From: an uncultured Neomegalonema sp.
Lineage (GTDB): Bacteria > Pseudomonadota > Alphaproteobacteria > Rhodobacterales > Rhodobacteraceae
Direction of reading: 5' to 3'
DNA: 33,788 bases
NCBI GenBank assembly: GCA_938034615.1
Contig: CALHLW010000147.1
Location: forward strand, 1-33,788
Shown here: one piece after another, positions 1 to 7,003 of the stretch
Numbering within the stretch: position 1 is the stretch's first letter
Layout of the letters: each line of letters begins with the position of its first letter
Translations under genes and position numbers: made by a program
Notes under the pieces: model-generated
What the model was told of the DNA's origin: nothing
Seen by the model: only the letters and a program-made list of their open reading frames with translations
The model's database searches: none

Positions 1-63
1 AATCTCAATCCGCAGTCGGTGGTGGCGCAGCGCCTCTATCCGCAGGCGAAATCGATCAAGTAA
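1..63 (+). CDS. oxc: C-terminal end of probable oxalyl-CoA decarboxylase (partial)
   Basis: The first 20 codons are open in frame 1 and end in TAA at 61-63, so the 3' tail of a gene enters from the left. The visible peptide contains NLNPQSVV near its start and ends in AKSIK. I recall a similar NLNP-type segment near the C-terminus of oxalyl-CoA decarboxylases, a ThDP enzyme that converts oxalyl-CoA to formyl-CoA and CO2. The next gene, 19 nt downstream, encodes the partner CoA-transferase, which is the strongest argument for this call. The fragment is too short to identify by itself, so the name rests mainly on context. Confidence 0.55.
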   Translation, partial: NLNPQSVVAQRLYPQAKSIK

Positions 64-82
64 AGTCAGGACTACAAGTACC

Positions 83-1357
83 ATGAAAGCACTCGAAGGC
101 GTCAAGATCCTCGATTTTACCCATGTCCAGTCCGGGCCGACCTGTACGCAATTGCTGGCGTGGTTCGGGGCGGACGTGATCAAGGTGGAGCGGCCCGGTG
201 TCGGGGATGCGACCCGCAAGCAGTTGCAGGACGTGCCGGATGCGGACAGCCTGTACTTTACGATGCTGAACCACAACAAGCGGTCCATCGAGCTGAACTC
301 CAAGGATGAGACGGGCAAGGAAGTGCTGACCCGCTTGGTGCAGGAATGTGATGTGCTGGTCGAGAATTTCGCCCCCGGTGCGCTCGACCGCATGGGGTTC
401 GGGTGGGAGGCGATCCAGAAGATCAATCCGCGCATGATAATGGCCTCGGTCAAGGGGTTTGGCCCCGGCAAGTACGAGGATTGCAAGGTCTACGAGAACG
501 TCGCGCAATGTGCAGGCGGATCAGCGTCCACCACCGGCTTTCTCGACGGCCCGCCCCTCGTGACCGGCGCACAGATCGGCGACAGCGGCACGGGGCTGCA
601 CCTCGCGCTCGGCATCGTGACGGCGCTGTTCCAACGTGAGAAAACGGGCAAGGGCCAGAAAGTGCTGGCGGCGATGCAGGACGGGGTGCTGAATCTGGCG
701 CGCGTAAAACTGCGCGATCAGCAGCGGTTGGATCATGGCCCGCTCAAGGAATACTCGCAATTCGGTGCGGGCATTCCCTTCGGCGAAGCGACGCCGCGTG
801 CGGGCAACGACTCGGGTGGTGGTCAGCCGGGGCGCATCCTGAAATGCAAAGGGTGGGAGACGGACCCGAACGCCTATACGTATTTCATCACGCAGGCGGC
901 GGTCTGGAAGAACGTCTGCGACGTGATCGGCGAACCGGATTGGAAGGACGCCGAGGGCTATGCGACGCCTCCGGAGCGGCTGGACAAGCTGGACGCGATC
1001 TTCGCGCGGATCGAGGAATGGACGATGACCAAGACCAAGTTCGAGGTCATGGATATCTGCAATCCGCTCAACATCCCCGTCGGCCCGATCCTGTCGATGA
1101 AGGAAATCGCCGAGGACGAGGGCCTGCGGGCGACCGGGACCATCGTGGAATGTGACCACCCGGAGCGGGGGCGGTATGTCTCGGTCGGGTGTCCGATCAA
1201 GTTGTCGGACAGCCCGGTAGAGGTGGAGCGTTCGCCGCTCTTGGGCGAGCATACGGAGGAAATCCTCAAATCGGTGCTGGGGTATTCCGACGAAGACGTG
1301 GGCCGCATCGCCGACAGCGGCGCGGTGGGCGAGGTGAAGAAGATGGCGGCGGAGTAA
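83..1357 (+). CDS. frc: formyl-CoA:oxalate CoA-transferase (class III)
   Basis: This 424-residue protein matches the usual length (about 416-428) of Frc/YfdW enzymes, which move CoA from formyl-CoA to oxalate and give oxalyl-CoA plus formate in the cytoplasm. The N-terminus has the class III CoA-transferase opening ([16 protein letters not shown]) and the [10 protein letters not shown] segment at about 29-38. The catalytic aspartate is expected in [10 protein letters not shown], here Asp167, in the position of Asp169 of characterised enzymes. A glycine-rich loop (SGGGQPG, about 243-250) corresponds to the mobile active-site loop that separates Frc from other CaiB-type transferases. The ATG at 83 follows the preceding stop by 19 nt with only a weak AGG upstream, which suggests cotranscription with the decarboxylase-like gene. 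Formate released here could feed the ligase two genes downstream. Confidence 0.93.
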   Translation: MKALEGVKILDFTHVQSGPTCTQLLAWFGADVIKVERPGVGDATRKQLQDVPDADSLYFTMLNHNKRSIELNSKDETGKEVLTRLVQECDVLVENFAPGALDRMGFGWEAIQKINPRMIMASVKGFGPGKYEDCKVYENVAQCAGGSASTTGFLDGPPLVTGAQIGDSGTGLHLALGIVTALFQREKTGKGQKVLAAMQDGVLNLARVKLRDQQRLDHGPLKEYSQFGAGIPFGEATPRAGNDSGGGQPGRILKCKGWETDPNAYTYFITQAAVWKNVCDVIGEPDWKDAEGYATPPERLDKLDAIFARIEEWTMTKTKFEVMDICNPLNIPVGPILSMKEIAEDEGLRATGTIVECDHPERGRYVSVGCPIKLSDSPVEVERSPLLGEHTEEILKSVLGYSDEDVGRIADSGAVGEVKKMAAE

Positions 1358-1364
1358 CCAGCAC

Positions 1365-1458
1365 TGTCATTGCCCGGTTCATCCGGGCAATCCATTCCTC
1401 CGCTTGCTCCGGCGGAATGGGCTGAGAAATGGATACCCCGCCTACGCGGGGTATGACG
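1365..1458. repeat. composite palindromic intergenic element
   Basis: This fills most of the gap between frc and the formyltransferase-like gene. It opens with TGTCAT (1365-1370) and closes with ATGACG (1453-1458), a near-perfect terminal inverted repeat. Inside are three hairpins: ATTGCCCGG/CCGGGCAAT (1369-1391, 9-bp stem, 5-nt loop), CCATTCC/GGAATGG (1392-1420) and ATACCCCGC/GCGGGGTAT (1433-1454, 9-bp stem, 4-nt loop). No T-run follows, so it is not a classical intrinsic terminator, though the hairpins could still affect readthrough or mRNA decay. The TGTCAT...ATGACA ends are shared with the elements at 23107 and 31488, which suggests a dispersed repeat family. Confidence 0.8.
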
Positions 1459-1484
1459 ATAAAAGAAGTTTCGGGGGAAGCGAC

Positions 1485-2402
1485 GTGAAGATCATCGTGA
1501 TGGGGCAGCAGGCATTCGGCAAGGATGCGTTGGCGAAGATACTGGAGAGCGATGTCGACGAGGTGGTCGCGGTCTATTGTGAGCCTGATCGCGAGGGCAA
1601 ACCTGCCGACCCGATCAAGGTGTTTGCTGAGGAGCAGGAGATTGCGGTGCATCAGCCTGCGAATTTCGATGATGCGGCGACGTTGGAAACGCTGGCGTCC
1701 CATGACGCGGACCTTATGGTCATGGCCTTCGTGAATGTCTTCGTGCCGGAGGCGGCACGGGATACTCCGAAGCAGGGATCCATCTGTTTTCATCCATCGT
1801 TGTTGCCGCTGCACCGGGGGCCGAGCGCCGTGAATTGGCCGATCATCATGGGGGCCGAGAAGTCGGGGTTCTCATGGTTCTATCCGTCCGATGGTCTGGA
1901 TGAGGGCGACAGTCTGATGCAGTGGGAATGCCCCATCGAGCCGGACGACACGGTCATTAACCTCTATTTCAAGAAGATATACCCGGCGGCCATCGACTCG
2001 GTGCCGCAGGTGTTGGAGGCGTTCCGTACTGGCAATCCGCCGCGCATCGTGCCGGATGAGGCACAGGCGACCTACGAGCGGCGCTGCACGAAAAATCACG
2101 CCCGGATCGACTGGAACAAGCCCGTGAAACAGGTCTACGATCTGATCCGGGGGACGAACCCGGCACCGGGGGCCTGGACGACGCTGGAGGGCGAGGAGGT
2201 CGGCGTGTTCGACGCCGCGCGCGTTCCGGGGGACGGCGTTTCGGGGAAGGTCGTTTCTGTGACAGAAGATGGCGTTGCCGTTCAGTGCGTCGGCGGTCGT
2301 ATCCTGTTGAAAAGGGTGCGACCCAAGGGCGCAGACAAACAGCCTGCGACCGACTGGGCGAGTGCAGCGGGCGTCGAAAAAGGCACCCGACTGGGAACTT
2401 GA
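1485..2402 (+). CDS. stand-alone formyltransferase-family protein, like the 10-formyl-THF hydrolase domain
   Basis: The protein of 305 residues begins at GTG 1485, chosen because GGGGGAAG (1473-1480) lies just upstream. The open frame reaches back to 1404, but that stretch is translated repeat DNA. The fold is that of methionyl-tRNA formyltransferase, yet the motifs look closer to the N-terminal hydrolase domain of 10-formyltetrahydrofolate dehydrogenase (ALDH1L1): MGQQAFG at the start, FHPSLLPLHRGPSAVNW (102-118) and DGLDEGD (136-142). His103 and Asp139 have the same spacing (36 residues) as the catalytic His106/Asp142 of that domain. A C-terminal formyltransferase subdomain follows (about 205-300, including PGAWTT). 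There is no aldehyde dehydrogenase domain. The position between frc and fhs implies a role in one-carbon handling during oxalate use: formyl-THF hydrolysis, or formyl transfer from another donor. It may be labelled Fmt automatically, but the cell would need another true Fmt. Confidence 0.8.
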   Translation: MKIIVMGQQAFGKDALAKILESDVDEVVAVYCEPDREGKPADPIKVFAEEQEIAVHQPANFDDAATLETLASHDADLMVMAFVNVFVPEAARDTPKQGSICFHPSLLPLHRGPSAVNWPIIMGAEKSGFSWFYPSDGLDEGDSLMQWECPIEPDDTVINLYFKKIYPAAIDSVPQVLEAFRTGNPPRIVPDEAQATYERRCTKNHARIDWNKPVKQVYDLIRGTNPAPGAWTTLEGEEVGVFDAARVPGDGVSGKVVSVTEDGVAVQCVGGRILLKRVRPKGADKQPATDWASAAGVEKGTRLGT

Positions 2403-2447
2403 AAATCAATAATGCGCCCGACCGTGGCGTGACAGGGGAAGCTTGAG

Positions 2448-4115
2448 ATGTCGGATATCGAAATCGCCCGCAAGGCCAACAAGAAACCGATTCAGGAAAT
2501 CGGCGCGAAGATCGGTATCGGGTCCGATGACCTGCTGCCCTATGGCCATGACAAGGCCAAGGTATCTGCCGATTTCATCGCCTCGAAGGCGAATGACGAC
2601 GATGGCAACCTGATCCTCGTCACTGCCATCAACCCGACCCCTGCGGGCGAGGGCAAGACGACAACGACCGTGGGCCTCGGCGACGGTCTGAACAAGATCG
2701 GCAAGAACGCGATGGTTTGCATCCGTGAAGCCTCGCTCGGGCCAAACTTCGGCATGAAGGGCGGGGCTGCGGGCGGCGGCTATGCGCAGGTCGTGCCGAT
2801 GGAGGAGATGAACCTCCATTTCACGGGCGATTTCCACGCGATAACCTCTGCGCATAACCTGTGCTCTGCCATGATAGACAACCACATCTATTGGGGCAAC
2901 GAGCAGGAAATCGACGTGCGCCGGGTCGTGTGGCGGCGGGTGCTCGACATGAACGACCGGGCGCTGCGCCAGATCACGGCGTCGCTTGGCGGCGTGGCCA
3001 ACGGCTTCCCGCGCGAAGCGGGTTTCGATATCACCGTGGCCTCCGAAGTGATGGCGATCCTGTGTTTGGCGTCCGATCTCGAAGACCTGCAAAAGCGTCT
3101 CGGTGACATGATCGTCGCCTATCGCCGCGACCGCAGCCCCGTCTATTGCCGGGACATCAAGGCTGATGGGGCGATGACGGTCCTGCTCAAGGATGCGATG
3201 CAGCCGAACCTCGTGCAGACGCTGGAGAATAACCCGGCCTTCGTGCATGGCGGGCCGTTCGCGAACATCGCTCATGGCTGTAACTCGGTGGTGGCGACCA
3301 AGACCGCCCTCAAGCTGTGCGACTATGTCGTTACCGAAGCGGGTTTCGGGGCCGATCTGGGCGCGGAAAAATTCCTGAATATCAAATGCCGCAAGGCGGG
3401 CCTGAAACCCAAAGCCGTCGTCCTCGTCGCCACGATCCGCGCGATGAAGATGAACGGTGGCGTCGCCAAGGGCGATCTCGGCAACGAGAATGTCGAGGCG
3501 GTCAACAGCGGGTGTGCAAACCTTGGTCGCCACATCGAAAATCTTGGAAAATTCGGTGTTCCGGTCGTCGTCGCGATCAATCACTTTGCGGGCGACAGTG
3601 ACGCGGAAGTGCAGGCAGTGAAGGACTTCGTTGCATCGAAAGGCACTGAAGCCGTGCTGTGTATGCACTGGGCGAAGGGCGGCGAAGGCACCGTCGATCT
3701 GGCGAACAAGGTCGTGGAAGTCATCGACTCCGGCAAAGCGGCGTACAAGCCTCTCTACCCGGACGATATGGGACTCGCCGATAAGATCGAAGCCATTGCC
3801 ACGGGTATCTATCGCGCCGACTCGGTCACGATGGACAACAAGATCCGCGACCAACTCGCCCAGTGGGAAGAGCAGGGGTACGGCAAACTGCCGGTCTGTA
3901 TGGCCAAGACGCAGTACAGCTTCTCGACCGACCCGACTCAACGTGGCGCACCGACCGGTTTCGACATTCCTGTGCGGGAAGTGCGGCTGTCGGCGGGCGC
4001 GGGTTTCGTCGTTGCGATCTGTGGGGAGATCATGACGATGCCCGGTCTGCCGCGCGTTCCTTCGGCGGAGACCATCATGCTCGATGATGACGGCAACGTG
4101 CAGGGTCTGTTCTGA
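2448..4115 (+). CDS. fhs: formate--tetrahydrofolate ligase
   Basis: The 555-residue product has the usual length and motifs of Fhs (FtfL), which uses ATP to join formate to tetrahydrofolate and make 10-formyl-THF. The P-loop-like TPAGEGKTT is at 64-72. Other conserved blocks are the [19 protein letters not shown] segment (about 95-115), [25 protein letters not shown] and the C-terminal [11 protein letters not shown]. The ATG at 2448 is preceded by GGGGAAG at a normal distance, 45 nt after the previous stop. In this setting it would capture formate released by Frc for the serine cycle, purine synthesis or C1 oxidation. A compound inverted repeat follows its stop codon. Confidence 0.97.
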   Translation: MSDIEIARKANKKPIQEIGAKIGIGSDDLLPYGHDKAKVSADFIASKANDDDGNLILVTAINPTPAGEGKTTTTVGLGDGLNKIGKNAMVCIREASLGPNFGMKGGAAGGGYAQVVPMEEMNLHFTGDFHAITSAHNLCSAMIDNHIYWGNEQEIDVRRVVWRRVLDMNDRALRQITASLGGVANGFPREAGFDITVASEVMAILCLASDLEDLQKRLGDMIVAYRRDRSPVYCRDIKADGAMTVLLKDAMQPNLVQTLENNPAFVHGGPFANIAHGCNSVVATKTALKLCDYVVTEAGFGADLGAEKFLNIKCRKAGLKPKAVVLVATIRAMKMNGGVAKGDLGNENVEAVNSGCANLGRHIENLGKFGVPVVVAINHFAGDSDAEVQAVKDFVASKGTEAVLCMHWAKGGEGTVDLANKVVEVIDSGKAAYKPLYPDDMGLADKIEAIATGIYRADSVTMDNKIRDQLAQWEEQGYGKLPVCMAKTQYSFSTDPTQRGAPTGFDIPVREVRLSAGAGFVVAICGEIMTMPGLPRVPSAETIMLDDDGNVQGLF

Positions 4116-4123
4116 TGCGGGCT

Positions 4124-4229
4124 GGCCTCCCTCAAATCGCAGCCCCGGACTTGATCCGGGGCCTTGATGGTCGGTGCGCCGTCCTTCGAGGCCCCGCGTC
4201 GGGCGCGGGGCTGCATCTTGCGGGAGGCC
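4124..4229. repeat. compound inverted repeat overlapping the usp ribosome binding site
   Basis: Two outer arms, 4124-4147 and 4206-4229, are complementary at 20 of 24 positions, including a perfect GGCCTCCC/GGGAGGCC end. Within this span are two local hairpins: GCCCCGGA/TCCGGGGC (4142-4162, 5-nt loop) and GCCCCGCG/CGCGGGGC (4191-4211, 5-nt loop). The outer arms and the local hairpins share GCCCCG bases, so the folds are mutually exclusive. The right arm contains GGGAGG (4222-4227), the Shine-Dalgarno sequence of the next gene. It could be a dispersed palindromic repeat, a regulatory leader, or both. Confidence 0.75.
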
Positions 4230-4233
4230 ACCC

Positions 4234-5088
4234 ATGACGATCCGTACAATCACCCTGCCGGTTCGAGGCGATGGCAAGGGTAACAATGTCCTTGCCCATG
4301 CCGCCGTGCTGGCGAAACGGTTCGGGGCGCATGTGACGGTGCTGCATTGCCGCCCGCGCCCTGCCGATCTGTTGCCTTATGGCGTTCCGGTGCCGGGTTT
4401 CATGCGAGAGCAGATCGCCGCCTCGGCATCGAAGCTTGCGGATGAGGAGGAGCAGACGCTCAAGACGGAGTTTCGTGACCTGATCGCGGAGATGGGACTG
4501 ACGGAAGGCGTCGCCGGGTCAGGCGGGGCGACTGCGTCCTGGCAGGAAGCCGCCGGTCGTCAGATCGACGTGCTGAAACACCATGGACGGCTGGCCGATA
4601 TAATCATGGTTCCCAAGCCGGACCGCGACCGTAATCTCGGGGCGAATACCCTGCGCTCGGCGTTGTTCGCGAGCGGCCGCCCGGTGCTGATGTGTCCGCC
4701 GCGCGATGGAAAGCCGGAAACACTGGGCGAGCGAATTGCTATAGGCTGGAACGGATCTGTTGAGGCGAGTCGGGCGGTTGCGCTTGCGATGCCGCTGATC
4801 GAGGGCGCGAAACACGTCACCGTTCTGACGGCGGGTGAGGAAGTCCATGGTGCAACGGCCGAAGACCTGATCACCAATCTCGCCTTGCGGGGGATCGACT
4901 GTAAGCTTGTACGGTTTGCGGTGCGTGGATCGGTGGGTAGTGACCTGTTGGAACAAGCGAAATCTGCGGGTGCCGATATGCTGGTGATGGGGGCCTATGG
5001 TGACAGCCATGAGCGAGAGACGGTCTTCGGCGGTAACACGCAGGCGGTGGTCGATCACGCGACATTGCCTGTGGTTCTGGTCCATTGA
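4234..5088 (+). CDS. universal stress protein with two tandem Usp domains
   Basis: The start at ATG 4234 (284 residues) is supported by GGGAGG seven bases upstream; the frame is open further up, but only through palindromic DNA. The protein holds two Usp folds. The first (about 1-145) has lost the clear nucleotide loop. The second (about 160-284) keeps IAIGWNGSVEASRAV near its start and a VMGAYGDSHERETVFGGNT segment near its end, matching the ATP-binding pattern G-x2-G-x(8-9)-G-N/S-T. Cytoplasmic ATP-binding Usp proteins act in stress and energy adaptation, and the substrate of this one is unknown. It lies between fhs and the tct transporter. Usp genes next to transporters are common in marine alphaproteobacteria, so the neighbourhood gives only a weak functional hint. 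Confidence 0.85.
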   Translation: MTIRTITLPVRGDGKGNNVLAHAAVLAKRFGAHVTVLHCRPRPADLLPYGVPVPGFMREQIAASASKLADEEEQTLKTEFRDLIAEMGLTEGVAGSGGATASWQEAAGRQIDVLKHHGRLADIIMVPKPDRDRNLGANTLRSALFASGRPVLMCPPRDGKPETLGERIAIGWNGSVEASRAVALAMPLIEGAKHVTVLTAGEEVHGATAEDLITNLALRGIDCKLVRFAVRGSVGSDLLEQAKSAGADMLVMGAYGDSHERETVFGGNTQAVVDHATLPVVLVH

Positions 5089-5240
5089 TGCGCGCGAAGT
5101 GCAGCGTGCGAAACGATGTTGCGCGATGTGACGTGCTGCGTGAAAGTAGAGCCGCAGAGGAATTCTGAAACCACGACGAAAGCCGCGCCATAAGCGGCAT
5201 CGTCCGATGTCCCGCAAGGGAAAAACCGGAGGAAACGACA

Positions 5241-6215
5241 ATGAAGCTACTCAAGAACCTAACACTCGGCGTAGCCGCGATTGGCATGGCGCTTACCGCG
5301 ACTGCCGCTTCGGCGTTCGAGCCGTCCAAGCCCATCGACTTCGTGATCATGGCGGGCAAGGGCGGCGGTGCCGACAAGATGGCGCGTCTGATGCAGTCTA
5401 TCGTGGAAAAGAACGAGCTGGCAGACAAGCCGCTGGTGCCCACGAACAAGTCCGGTGGCTCGGGTGCCGAAGCCCTGACTTACATGAGCGGGGTCGGCGA
5501 TCCCGATCATTCGATTATGGTCACGCTGAACTCTTTCTACACCACGCCCCTGCGCCAGCCGGGTCTGAAGGTCGATAACATGGCCTTCGCACCCGTTGCG
5601 CGTATGGCCGAAGACACCTTCGTTCTCTGGGTCCACAAGGACGAGGGGATCACCGACTTCGAGGGCTTCCTCAAGGAGGTCAAGTCACGTGGCAACAAGT
5701 GGGTCATGGGCGGGACCGGCAAGAACTCCGAAGACAACATCATCACCGATCACCTGAACGAAGCCTACGGTCTTGACATCAAGTACATCCCCTACAAAGG
5801 CGGTGGCGCGGTGGCGAAGGATCTGGCGGGCAAGCAGATCCAGTCCTCGGTCAACAACCCGTCCGAAGCGCTGGGCTTCTATGAGAGTGGCGATGTGATC
5901 CCCATCGTCGCGTTCACCAACGAGCGCCTGCCTATGTTCCCCGATACGCCCACTCTTAACGAAGTGAGTGACGAGGAAGATTTCGCCTACTTCATGCAGC
6001 GCTCAGTCGTCGGTGCCCCCGGAATGTCGGACGAGGCTCAGGCTTACTACACTGACCTGTTCACTAAAGTGTTCGAGTCGGATGAGTGGCAGAAGTATAA
6101 GAACGACAAGTCGCTGATGGGCGAGTTCATGAGCGGCGACGATCTGAGCGAATACTGGGGCGTCCAGATCGAGAATCACGAGAAGATTCTCAAGGCTTCC
6201 GGCGCCATCAAGTAA
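5241..6215 (+). CDS. tctC: tripartite tricarboxylate transporter substrate-binding protein
   Basis: This 324-residue periplasmic protein has a clear signal peptide with probable cleavage after ASA (residue 25). The start follows a strong GGAGGAAACG ribosome binding site. The TctC/Bug fold is indicated by the opening PIDFVIMAGKGGGADKMAR, the NKSGGSGAEAL segment, VMGGTGKNSEDN, and YIPYKGGGAVAKDLAGKQI (about 184-202). Such proteins bind small carboxylates and deliver them to the TctAB membrane pair, driven by an ion gradient. The ligand cannot be read from the sequence. The nearby oxalate genes make oxalate or another C2-C4 carboxylate a reasonable guess. About 150 nt without a gene precede it, enough for its own promoter, though I see no convincing one. 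Confidence 0.9.
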   Translation: MKLLKNLTLGVAAIGMALTATAASAFEPSKPIDFVIMAGKGGGADKMARLMQSIVEKNELADKPLVPTNKSGGSGAEALTYMSGVGDPDHSIMVTLNSFYTTPLRQPGLKVDNMAFAPVARMAEDTFVLWVHKDEGITDFEGFLKEVKSRGNKWVMGGTGKNSEDNIITDHLNEAYGLDIKYIPYKGGGAVAKDLAGKQIQSSVNNPSEALGFYESGDVIPIVAFTNERLPMFPDTPTLNEVSDEEDFAYFMQRSVVGAPGMSDEAQAYYTDLFTKVFESDEWQKYKNDKSLMGEFMSGDDLSEYWGVQIENHEKILKASGAIK

Positions 6216-6237
6216 GCGACGCGCTCACGACGAAAAC

Positions 6238-6264
6238 CCTGCCCCGCATCAGATGCGGGGCAGG
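6238..6264. repeat. perfect 12-bp stem-loop between tctC and tctB
   Basis: CCTGCCCCGCAT (6238-6249) pairs perfectly with ATGCGGGGCAGG (6253-6264) around a 3-nt loop, 23 nt after the tctC stop. No T-run follows, so full termination is unlikely. A stem this strong in an operon gap could protect the 3' end of tctC mRNA or attenuate readthrough, giving more binding protein than membrane subunits. A weaker hairpin (GCCCCG 6300-6305 with CGGGGC 6329-6334, and CCGC/GCGG inside) lies further on in the same gap. Confidence 0.8.
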
Positions 6265-6367
6265 ATACGTTGACCTGCTGCTCGACCAAGCCCATCGAGG
6301 CCCCGGAACATCCGCTACGCGGCGTGATCGGGGCATAGGCTACCCCTTTGCCATAACGAGGCCCGAC

Positions 6368-7003
6368 ATGCGCCGCGCCGAATTCGTCACAGCCATTATT
6401 CTCGGGCTGCTCTCCGTCTACCTGATGTGGAAGGCGGGCGAAGGGCCGGAATGGGATACCGAATACGTCCACTGGGCGAATACCGGAATCAATATCGACG
6501 GATCCGGGCCGGGGAAGGGGTTCTTTCCGTTCTACCTCGCACTCGGGATGCTCATCTCCTGCATCTGGATCGTCGTCAATGCTATTCGCCGTCAGTCGCC
6601 GCCCTCGCAATCTGACGAGCCGTTTATGGATGGCTATGCGAAGAAGATGCTGCTCATGGTTGGCGGTGGGCTGATCGGGTTTCTCATCCTGATCGATCTC
6701 ATCAGCATGTACGCGGCCATCGCCGTCTTCATGCTCTACTACATGCTTATTCTCGGGCGGCATCCTGCCATGCTGTCGGTGGTGACGAGCCTCGTGGTGC
6801 CGTTCTGGCTCTATCTCTTCTTCGATATCGTGATGACGAAGGTGCAGCCGAAGGGCCTGCGCTGGATCGAGGATACGATCTACACCCCGGCGGGTAATTT
6901 CTTCCGCGATCAGTCGTTCATCGGGATCGTGATGTTCTTCGTCGTGTCTGGGGCGATCCTGACCTTTGTTGCGCGGTCGGCACGTCGGCAGGGAGGCGCA
7001 TAA
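6368..7003 (+). CDS. tctB: tripartite tricarboxylate transporter small membrane subunit
   Basis: The 211-residue hydrophobic protein is the size and type of TctB. Predicted membrane segments are near residues 5-21, 54-75, 95-115, 118-133, 137-158 and 185-205. The short N-terminal RRAEFVTAIILGLLSVYLMW and the GPGKGFFPFYLALGMLI segment are family-like; PGxFP/GKGFFP is the recurrent TctB signature. Six segments are slightly more than the four usually quoted for TctB, with an extra C-terminal helix. It ends in TAATG, sharing one base with the tctA start, so the two membrane subunits are translationally coupled. Confidence 0.87.
   Translation: MRRAEFVTAIILGLLSVYLMWKAGEGPEWDTEYVHWANTGINIDGSGPGKGFFPFYLALGMLISCIWIVVNAIRRQSPPSQSDEPFMDGYAKKMLLMVGGGLIGFLILIDLISMYAAIAVFMLYYMLILGRHPAMLSVVTSLVVPFWLYLFFDIVMTKVQPKGLRWIEDTIYTPAGNFFRDQSFIGIVMFFVVSGAILTFVARSARRQGGA

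Noticed and set aside
2406-4286. 626-codon open frame on the - strand opposite fhs
   Set aside because: It mirrors the fhs coding frame, is Arg/His/Asp-rich with no family motifs, and arises from GC-biased third positions.
5089-5240. Possible riboswitch or attenuator upstream of tctC
   Set aside because: Only a 5-bp GCCGC/GCGGC hairpin is visible and no conserved aptamer core is recognisable.
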